A stretch of DNA of 64,000 nucleotides, from assembly GCA_905188085.1 (NCBI GenBank), contig CAJJKN010000001.1:124001-188000 (forward strand). Reading direction: 5' to 3'. The notes below the pieces were generated by a model, which was given only the letters and a program-made list of their open reading frames with translations, was not told where the DNA came from and made no database searches. Position numbers and translations under genes: made by a program. Source of the DNA: an uncultured Bacillota bacterium (GTDB lineage Bacteria > Bacillota > Clostridia > Christensenellales > QAND01). Of this stretch, positions 58,496-64,000 are shown piece after piece (position 1 is the first letter of the stretch; each line of letters starts with the position of its first letter).

Positions 58496-59377
58496 ATGAA
58501 GAAATTCGGAAAGATCGTATCGGTACTCACAGCGGCAGCGCTGTGCGTTGTCAGCTTTGCAGGCTGCGGCGGAGAAAGCAGCCGGGCAGACATCAAAGAC
58601 GCCAAGAGCCTGGCGGACTTGAAAGGCGCCAAAATTGCAGCGCAGGCAGGTACGTTCCATGCGGATGCTGTGAACCAGATTGAAAATGTGGAATCCTCCA
58701 CCTATCCGGAATTTGCCGATCTGTTAACTGCACTGAAAAGCGGCGCAATCGACGGATATGTGGCCGAAGAACCTACCGCCTTTTCCGTGTGTGCAACGGA
58801 AGATTCTTTAACCTATATCCATTTGAAAAACAACGACACCGGCTTTACGGCAACACCGGCAGATGTGGGTGTGGCCATCGGCTTGAAAAAGGGTTCGGAC
58901 TTAAAAGCCAAGATCGACGGCGTATTGGCTGAAATTACCGATGAGCAGAAAACAAAATTGATGGAACAGATCGTAACGCTTTCTTCCGGAGGCACGGTAG
59001 AAAAATTTGAACTGAGCTGCGAAGCGCCGGCCACGACGAACGGCACGTTGAAAGTTGGGATGGAATGCGCGTATGAACCGTATAACTGGACGGACACCGA
59101 AGGAAACACCCTGGGTGCCGTGCCGATCAGCAGCAAAGGTCAGGAAGGGCTGTATGCCAACGGCTATGATGTGCAGATTGCGCAGTATGTGGCAAACAAA
59201 CTGGGTATGAAGCTGGAAATCTATGCCATTCCGTGGGATTCGCTGCTGCCTGCGGTACAGTCCGGAACGATTGACGCGATTGTAGCCGGCATGAGCCCCA
59301 CGGCGGAGCGCGAAAAAGAGATCGATTTCACATCGACCTATTATGAATCCAACCTGGTGGTTATCATCAAAAAATAA
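58496..59377 (+). CDS. Circularly permuted amino-acid (lysine) ABC transporter binding lipoprotein
   Basis: This 293-residue lipoprotein has a signal peptide with lipobox FAGC (Cys24). It has SBP_bac_3 sequence in reversed order. Residues about 37-165 match the C-terminal half of the family (SLADLKGAKIAAQAGTFHADAV, LTALKSGAIDGYVAEEP, DVGVAIGLKKGSDLKAKIDGVLAEI). Residues 184-293 match the N-terminal half (LKVGMECAYEPYNW, GYDVQIAQYVANKLGMKLEIYAIPWDSLLPAVQSGTIDAIVAGMSPTAEREKEIDFTSTYYES). The chain stops where a normal protein would cross to the second lobe. The lysine riboswitch upstream suggests a lysine ligand. AGGAG lies 9 bases before the ATG. Confidence 0.85.
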   Translation: MKKFGKIVSVLTAAALCVVSFAGCGGESSRADIKDAKSLADLKGAKIAAQAGTFHADAVNQIENVESSTYPEFADLLTALKSGAIDGYVAEEPTAFSVCATEDSLTYIHLKNNDTGFTATPADVGVAIGLKKGSDLKAKIDGVLAEITDEQKTKLMEQIVTLSSGGTVEKFELSCEAPATTNGTLKVGMECAYEPYNWTDTEGNTLGAVPISSKGQEGLYANGYDVQIAQYVANKLGMKLEIYAIPWDSLLPAVQSGTIDAIVAGMSPTAEREKEIDFTSTYYESNLVVIIKK

Positions 59378-59442
59378 GAAAACGCGGAACAGACAGCAGG
59401 GTAATCTGCTGTCTGTCTGATATAGAGTGGAAGTAGAATGGC

Positions 59443-60207
59443 ATGAGCTTTTTAAACGATGTAGTAAACATTTTTACAAAATACTATCCGCAACTGTTGT
59501 CCGGCGTGGGCAACACGTTGCTGATCTCTTTGACCAGCACAGTAATCGGGCTTGCCGTGGGGCTGTTGACGGGCGTTGTTCGCACGGCGCCGCTGTCTAA
59601 AAACCCGATTCTGCGTGCGCTGCATAAGCTGTTAAACGGCATCATCGCCGTTTATGTGGAGATTTTCCGCGGCACGCCGATGATGGTGCAGTCTATGGTA
59701 ATTTACTGGGGCTATGCGTTTGCCACGGGCGGCCAAACGTTGCCGTTGATTCCGTCCGGAATTTTGATCGTATCCATCAACACCGGCGCCTATATGGCGG
59801 AGATTGTGCGCGGCGGCATTATTTCGATAGACAAAGGCCAGTTTGAAGGCGCCATGTCCATCGGGATGACGCATAAACAGACCATGTGGCGGGTAATCAT
59901 CCCACAGGTGATGCGAAACATCCTGCCGTCTGTGAGCAATGAATTTGTCATTAACATCAAGGATACTTCCGTATTGAATGTAATCGGCGTTACGGAACTG
60001 TATTATTTTGCAGGCGTGATCAAAAGGCAGAATTTTCAAACATTCCAGACCTATCTTGTGATTTGCGTGATTTATTTTATCCTGACTTTTAGTATTACGC
60101 GTCTTTTGCGCTATATTGAAAAGAAGATGGACGGGAAAGACAACTATACCATCTTCGGCTCGCAAAGCGATTCGAACGCCGAAATTCATATAGGCGGGGA
60201 GGAATGA
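59443..60207 (+). CDS. Amino-acid ABC transporter permease
   Basis: This 254-residue polar amino-acid permease (HisM/GlnP family) has about five membrane helices, starting with YYPQLLSGVGNTLLISLTSTVIGLAVGLLTG. The coupling loop EAA-like motif is visible as GQFEGAMSIGMTHKQTMWRVIIPQVMRNILPSVSNEF. It forms the membrane channel with the ATPase encoded downstream (4-base overlap with its upstream ATG). A weak GTGGAAG precedes the ATG at 59443. Confidence 0.9.
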   Translation: MSFLNDVVNIFTKYYPQLLSGVGNTLLISLTSTVIGLAVGLLTGVVRTAPLSKNPILRALHKLLNGIIAVYVEIFRGTPMMVQSMVIYWGYAFATGGQTLPLIPSGILIVSINTGAYMAEIVRGGIISIDKGQFEGAMSIGMTHKQTMWRVIIPQVMRNILPSVSNEFVINIKDTSVLNVIGVTELYYFAGVIKRQNFQTFQTYLVICVIYFILTFSITRLLRYIEKKMDGKDNYTIFGSQSDSNAEIHIGGEE

Positions 60208-60209
60208 TC

Positions 60210-60950
60210 ATGGCGGAAAATGTGATTGAACTGGTGCATTTGCAGAAACAGTTTGGCGCGCATGAAGTGCTGCGCGATATAAACCTTGGCGTGAAAAAGG
60301 GAGAGGTTTTGAGCATCATCGGCGCATCCGGCTCCGGGAAGAGCACGATGCTGCGGTGTATCAACCAATTGGAAACCCCGACTTCGGGACAGGTATTGTT
60401 TCACGGAGAGGATATTACTGGAAAAGATTTTGATTTGATTCAATACCGGACAAAGGTAGGGATGGTGTTTCAAAGCTTTAACCTGTTTAACAATATGACG
60501 GCACTTGGAAACTGCATAACGGGGCAGACGGCGGCGTTAAAGCGCGGCCGAAAGGAAGCGGAGGAAAAGGCGATGCACTATCTGACAAAGGTGGGCATGG
60601 CGCCGTTTATCAATGCGCGGCCGTCGCAGCTTTCCGGCGGACAAAAACAGCGCGTGGCCATTGCGCGTGCGCTGGCAATGGAACCGGAGGTGCTGTTGTT
60701 TGATGAGCCGACAAGTGCACTGGATCCCCAAATGGTGGGCGAAGTTTTGGATGTTATGACAAACCTGGCTAAAGAGGGTTTGACGATGATTGTGGTTACG
60801 CACGAAATGGCGTTTGCCAGAGACGTTTCCAGTGATGTTGTGTTTATGGCAGATGGCGTGATCTGTGAGCAGGGGAAACCGAAGGAGATTTTTGAAAACC
60901 CGCAGAACGCCAAAACACGGGAATTTTTATCGAGATTTTTGGCAAAATGA
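60210..60950 (+). CDS. Amino-acid ABC transporter ATP-binding protein
   Basis: This 246-residue ATPase of the GlnQ/HisP type has Walker A GASGSGKST, Q-loop VFQSFNLF, signature LSGGQKQRVAIARAL, Walker B VLLFDEPTSALDP and VTHEM. The ATG at 60210 is 7 bases from GGGGAGG and fits better than the ATG at 60204. With the permuted binding protein and the permease it forms one importer under lysine riboswitch control. Confidence 0.93.
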   Translation: MAENVIELVHLQKQFGAHEVLRDINLGVKKGEVLSIIGASGSGKSTMLRCINQLETPTSGQVLFHGEDITGKDFDLIQYRTKVGMVFQSFNLFNNMTALGNCITGQTAALKRGRKEAEEKAMHYLTKVGMAPFINARPSQLSGGQKQRVAIARALAMEPEVLLFDEPTSALDPQMVGEVLDVMTNLAKEGLTMIVVTHEMAFARDVSSDVVFMADGVICEQGKPKEIFENPQNAKTREFLSRFLAK

Positions 60951-60963
60951 TCCGTGCTCTTTC

Positions 60964-60996
60964 GGCCGGTATGCGATGCATACCGGTTATTTTTTA
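60964..60996 (+). terminator. Terminator of the ABC transporter operon
   Basis: CCGGTATGC and GCATACCGG pair around GAT and are followed by TTATTTTTT. Confidence 0.85.
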
Positions 60997-61147
60997 TGCC
61001 AGAAAGCTTTCGGGCGTAGGAAGGATACTCAATAAATTTTGTGTAAAACAATAAATACAAGGCATGATGAAAAAGGGAAAAAACACCGTAGAAAAGCGGG
61101 AAAACGGGGTATATGGGAAGGGGGAAAAGGGTGCATTTGCGCGAAAA
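60997..61147. other. Intergenic region before the CarD-like gene
   Basis: No gene is supported. It is purine-rich on the plus strand; I see nothing other than the promoter that follows at 61148-61159. Confidence 0.4.
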
Positions 61148-61159
61148 ATGTGGTATAAT
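61148..61159 (+). promoter_or_regulatory. Extended -10 promoter of the carD-like gene
   Basis: TGTGGTATAAT gives a TGn extended -10 with a consensus TATAAT (61154-61159); no good -35 is present at 17 bases. The start codon lies about 110 bases downstream. Confidence 0.55.
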
Positions 61160-61272
61160 TTCGTTAAAATAAGTGTGTAGTTTGCCCCATAAAAACGGGA
61201 GAAAAAGAAAAACTGCACTTTTTTTATCCATAGGTAGGGACGCAAGACAGAATCAGAAAAGAGGAGAGGGAA

Positions 61273-61794
61273 ATGTATCAACCAAACGACACGGTTTTGT
61301 ACGGAGTGCACGGGGTATGCAAGGTAAGGGAAATTGCGCAACGGTCGTATGACGGGCAGACAAGAGAGTATTATGTGCTTTGCCCGCTATATCATGATAG
61401 TTCTGTTTTGTATGTGCCGGTGGATAACAAAGCACTGACGGAGAAGATTCATGCGGTATTGTCTGCAGAGCAGATTCGGGCGTTGATTCAATCCATGCCG
61501 CAGGAAGGGGCGCTGTGGATTGAGGATGAAAAGAAAAGAAAGGTTGTCTATAAGGAAATTTTAGAGCGGGGCGACCGGAAAGAGCTGGTGGGCATGATTA
61601 AAGCCCTGCATTTGCATGAACAGAAGCAAAAAGAAAAGGGAAGAAAGCTGCATATGGCAGATGAACGCTTTTTTAAAACGGCGGAAAAGGTGCTATACGA
61701 TGAGTTTGCCCTGGTATTGAACATTCAGCCGGAACAGGTGCTGCCGTTTATCATGCAGCAGATTCATCTGGAAGAAAAGCAGGCGGCGCTGTAA
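61273..61794 (+). CDS. CarD-family transcriptional regulator
   Basis: This 173-residue protein has an N-terminal CarD/TRCF RNA-polymerase-interacting domain (PNDTVLYGVHGVCKVREIAQRSYDGQTREYYVLCPLYHDSSVLYVPVDN) and a helical C-terminal part (KELVGMIKALHLHEQKQKEKGRKLHMADERFFKTAEKVLYDEFALVL) that binds upstream promoter DNA. Members bind RNA polymerase and alter open-complex stability. GAGGAGAGG precedes the ATG. It is monocistronic, with its own terminator at 61814. Confidence 0.9.
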   Translation: MYQPNDTVLYGVHGVCKVREIAQRSYDGQTREYYVLCPLYHDSSVLYVPVDNKALTEKIHAVLSAEQIRALIQSMPQEGALWIEDEKKRKVVYKEILERGDRKELVGMIKALHLHEQKQKEKGRKLHMADERFFKTAEKVLYDEFALVLNIQPEQVLPFIMQQIHLEEKQAAL

Positions 61795-61813
61795 AAAGCA
61801 AATAGAAAATCAA

Positions 61814-61848
61814 AAGAATCCGCAGGGAATCATGGCGGATTCTTTTTT
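61814..61848 (+). terminator. Terminator after the carD-like gene
   Basis: AAGAATCCGC (61814-61823) pairs with GCGGATTCTT (61835-61844), followed by more T. Confidence 0.85.
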
Positions 61849-62094
61849 GTTTTGCCTCCCAAAGGGCGGAGCAGTGGAAAAGCAAACGAGAACAGAATGA
61901 AAAAGCAAGCAATTGTCATAAAACCGCAATCCAAGGCAAAGATGGCGCCGGTGCGCCAGGCGATTTTGAAGGATTGGCGGCCATATGCACTTTCGGTTTT
62001 CAAAAGAAACGGTATAATGAAAATGACCCGGTTTGCCGTCCCGGCAGAAAAAAGGACGGAGACAGCCGGGCCCATACCAAAAAGAAGAACTGTT
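61849..62094. other. Intergenic region before the LuxR-type gene
   Basis: Overlapping frames exist on both strands but neither has a ribosome binding site or family resemblance. I see no supported gene, only the promoter at 62095-62122. Confidence 0.45.
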
Positions 62095-62122
62095 TTGAAC
62101 CGAGACTTTGATTTGATATAAT
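62095..62122 (+). promoter_or_regulatory. Promoter of the LuxR-type membrane regulator
   Basis: TTGAAC (62095-62100) and TATAAT (62117-62122) are 16 bases apart, 43 bases before the start codon. Confidence 0.65.
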
Positions 62123-62164
62123 AGAAGCGTTGTATACAGAAAAAGGGGTATAGAGGTTTATACA

Positions 62165-63580
62165 ATGAAATTGGAACTGACAAAACCATCTTCGTTAAGA
62201 GCGATCTTGATGATGGGCGTTTTCATCTTTGTATTTTTGGGAACGGAATATTATTATGTGAATATCATGGCCCGCATTGTGGATGAACACAATACGGTGC
62301 TGGCGCAAAACTATGCATTGGGAATCAGTGCGCTTGGTTTTTTATCCTGGCCGTTTGCGGCCCGGTTGTGCAAACGCCGCGGAAAACAGATCGGCGTTGC
62401 GGTTTTGGCAGCGGCGGCGGTTTTGTGCCTATTTTTTATGGAGAAAAGCGGCGCCTATGGAATGACGCTGTTTTTGGGCATGGCCGTGCTGTTTATTTTG
62501 GGCTGCTTGGGAAGCGAAACCTATGCGGTTTGCATGAAAACGCTGGAAACAAGGAATTCTCTGGCCCGCCAGGTTGGGATTTCATATGCGTTTGGCATTT
62601 TGCTGCAATTTATCAACAACAATCTGGTCAATAAAGAATGGGTAGAAGCGGTGGTGCTTTCTGTTTTTCTGTTGGTGTTGGTCATTTGTTTGACAAAATC
62701 AGAGCAAACGGCCGGTGAAACGGAAGATGGAAAAATACAGGAAAAAACAGAGGAAAACGGCGATGGGAAGATACCCAAAGAAAGGATTGCCGGCATTTTG
62801 CTGATAGTGCTGGTGGCGCTTATGACTTGCATTTTCAGCACGCTGGATAATATCGTGACTTTGCAGCATGCGGCGGGAAAGGCGGACATCGGCCAATGGC
62901 CCAGGATGCTGTTGGCATGTAGCGGGCTGGTTTCCGGATTTTTGTTTGATTATAAAAAAAGAGTGTTTATGAATACGATCATGTATAGCGTGATGATGTT
63001 GTCCACACTGTGTGTGGCGATTCTTCAGCTGGGCGGCTCGTTTTTAATCGGGCTGATTGTGTTTTATCTTTCATCCGGGTTTTTTGTGGTGTTTTTCACG
63101 GCCAGCTTTATGGAGATTTCCGAATATATGAAAATGCCGCCGCTTTGGGCCGGGATGGGACGGGCCGTCAACAACCTAAGCGCGGCGGTGATTGCGGGCG
63201 CTTCGCTTGCGCTGATGGGCTCGCAAAACAACATGACGGAGATTGTGGTGGCGCTTGTGCTGTTTGTGGCGGTCAGCGGCACGATGGCGGCGTATATGGC
63301 TGTGAAAAAGGAAATGGAAGAGCGAGAATTGCAGGCAGGCGACGACGCATCGCAAAAAAGCGCTTTTGAGCAGTTTTCGCAGGCCTATGGGTTTACGCAA
63401 AGGGAAATAGAAGTGTTGGATCTTTTGGTAAATACGGAGAAAAACATCCAGGAGATTGCGGAAACGCTTTATATTTCCAGGCGTACCTGCCAAAGGCATA
63501 TCACGGCGATTTATGAAAAGGCGGGCGTGAAATCCAGAATGGGCCTATACCAGGTATATATGGAAAAGAAAATGCCGTAA
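62165..63580 (+). CDS. Multi-spanning membrane protein with C-terminal LuxR DNA-binding domain
   Basis: This 471-residue protein has about 12 membrane segments in an MFS-like layout (residues 10-385), then a cytoplasmic LuxR/GerE helix-turn-helix at about 400-470: YGFTQREIEVLDLLVNTEKNIQEIAETLYISRRTCQRHITAIYEKAGVKSRMGLYQVY. The fusion suggests a membrane sensor that acts directly on nearby DNA, a type frequent in Eggerthella-like and some clostridial gut bacteria. Its likely targets are adjacent genes, such as the lipoprotein gene 12 bases downstream. The ligand is unknown. Confidence 0.85.
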   Translation: MKLELTKPSSLRAILMMGVFIFVFLGTEYYYVNIMARIVDEHNTVLAQNYALGISALGFLSWPFAARLCKRRGKQIGVAVLAAAAVLCLFFMEKSGAYGMTLFLGMAVLFILGCLGSETYAVCMKTLETRNSLARQVGISYAFGILLQFINNNLVNKEWVEAVVLSVFLLVLVICLTKSEQTAGETEDGKIQEKTEENGDGKIPKERIAGILLIVLVALMTCIFSTLDNIVTLQHAAGKADIGQWPRMLLACSGLVSGFLFDYKKRVFMNTIMYSVMMLSTLCVAILQLGGSFLIGLIVFYLSSGFFVVFFTASFMEISEYMKMPPLWAGMGRAVNNLSAAVIAGASLALMGSQNNMTEIVVALVLFVAVSGTMAAYMAVKKEMEERELQAGDDASQKSAFEQFSQAYGFTQREIEVLDLLVNTEKNIQEIAETLYISRRTCQRHITAIYEKAGVKSRMGLYQVYMEKKMP

Positions 63581-63592
63581 GGGGGATGTTCG

Positions 63593-64000
63593 ATGAGAAA
63601 AACAAAACGGAAGCTGAGGCTTATGCTGCTGTTGTTGGCGGTAGGGTGTATGGCGTCCTGCGCGGCGCAGCCGGCCGAGATAGCGGCGTATTGCACAGAA
63701 GAGCAGGCGGAATTTTTTCATCGGATAGAGAACGAACAGCCGGTTTATTGTATCTATGAAAAAAACGGGGAGGCATCGGCCCGGTATCGGCTGACGGACG
63801 CACAAACCGTTTTGCAGATGGCACAGGCGTTACAGGCAATACAGATCGGCCCAAAGGCAGAACTGGCCAGCACGGACAGCGACGACGTGTTTACCTTTAT
63901 TATGGCGGATGAAAGCAAATACAGCTTTTGTTTTAGTGCGCATGACTTTAAGGCCAAGGATAAAAACTATTACCAAACGGAAAATGACAAAGCGCTATGG
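63593..64000 (+). CDS. Putative lipoprotein (partial, runs off window)
   Basis: From the ATG at 63593 (AGGGGG upstream) it reads a basic N-terminus, hydrophobic LMLLLLAVGCMASC with lipobox MASC (Cys23) and at least 113 mature residues: EIAAYCTEEQAEFFHRIENEQPVYCIYEKNG and FTFIMADESKYSFCFSAHDF. No family recognised. It follows the LuxR-type gene by 12 bases and is probably co-transcribed. The 3' end lies outside the window. Confidence 0.7.
   Translation, partial: MRKTKRKLRLMLLLLAVGCMASCAAQPAEIAAYCTEEQAEFFHRIENEQPVYCIYEKNGEASARYRLTDAQTVLQMAQALQAIQIGPKAELASTDSDDVFTFIMADESKYSFCFSAHDFKAKDKNYYQTENDKALW

Noticed and set aside
61852..62121. 89-residue basic frame on the plus strand in the same gap
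   Set aside because: It starts inside the carD terminator flank, ends on the -10 box of the next gene and has no ribosome binding site.
61830..62189. 119-residue hydrophobic frame on the minus strand before the LuxR-type gene
   Set aside because: It overlaps the carD terminator and the promoter of the next gene, has no ribosome binding site and no family resemblance.
1..64000. CRISPR array
   Set aside because: No set of evenly spaced direct repeats with unique spacers was found; the short repeats seen are 9-11 bp and fit binding sites.

Overview
The window looks like a chromosomal segment of a low-to-mid GC Gram-positive anaerobe of the Bacillota, probably class Clostridia. The evidence is strong AGGAGG-type ribosome binding sites, sigma-A promoters, lysine riboswitches (L-boxes), SipW/TasA-type secretion, a sortase, an ArsR/CadC-cadmium pump module, a two-gene SufC/SufB system and an integrated element of a type common in gut Clostridia. 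I cannot name a genus or species from sequence alone.

Layout. 1-1470 (minus): a VanZ-like membrane protein cut by the window edge and a degenerate sensor-kinase-like protein. 1609-5874 (plus): a CadC-type repressor with its promoter and operator, a free-standing heavy-metal-associated domain, a CadA-type metal-exporting ATPase, and a minimal SufC-SufB pair for iron-sulfur cluster assembly. 5875-8299: a gene-poor stretch with a tyrosine integrase bracketed by a 20-bp inverted repeat. 8300-18696 (plus): a surface-fibre locus with a TetR-like regulator, a SipW-type signal peptidase, five TasA/camelysin-like subunits, a small Cys-rich secreted protein, a large von Willebrand A protein, a Cna_B protein with a sortase-type tail, and a sortase.

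19115-41449: a 22.3-kb integrative mobilizable element inserted in the anticodon loop of a tRNA-Ser(CGA) gene. The two halves of that gene lie at opposite ends of the element (3' half 19067-19123, 5' half 41441-41481) and share a 9-bp core. The element carries its own complete tRNA-Ser(CGA) just inside the right end, where the host tRNA promoter can read into it. Its plus-strand backbone is HTH, TnpV, HTH, Rep-like ATPase, MobC, MobA relaxase, ParB-like protein and integrase. Its cargo is a ten-gene minus-strand operon (33561 down to 20590) from one promoter: HTH protein, small membrane protein, two Fic proteins, a GmrSD/DUF262 protein, an Abi_C protein, two tandem M.EcoRI-like adenine methyltransferases, a DUF262-HNH protein, and a 1427-residue STAND NTPase with an Mrr-like nuclease domain. 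This is the best candidate here for an undescribed defence system.

41730-64000: ordinary chromosome. It has an amidohydrolase, a tiny HTH protein, an acyl-ACP thioesterase, a flavin reductase-like protein, lysine genes (asd, dapA, dapB) under a lysine riboswitch, a methyltransferase, Hsp33, and an operon with TPR, HEAT-like, HD and rRNA methyltransferase proteins. It continues with tRNA-Thr(CGT), a superoxide dismutase pseudogene, araD with an FGGY sugar kinase, and an ABC transporter under a second lysine riboswitch whose binding protein has its two halves in swapped order. It ends with a CarD-like regulator, a 12-TM/LuxR regulator and a partial lipoprotein. The two L-boxes suggest that lysine synthesis and uptake are controlled together by intracellular lysine.
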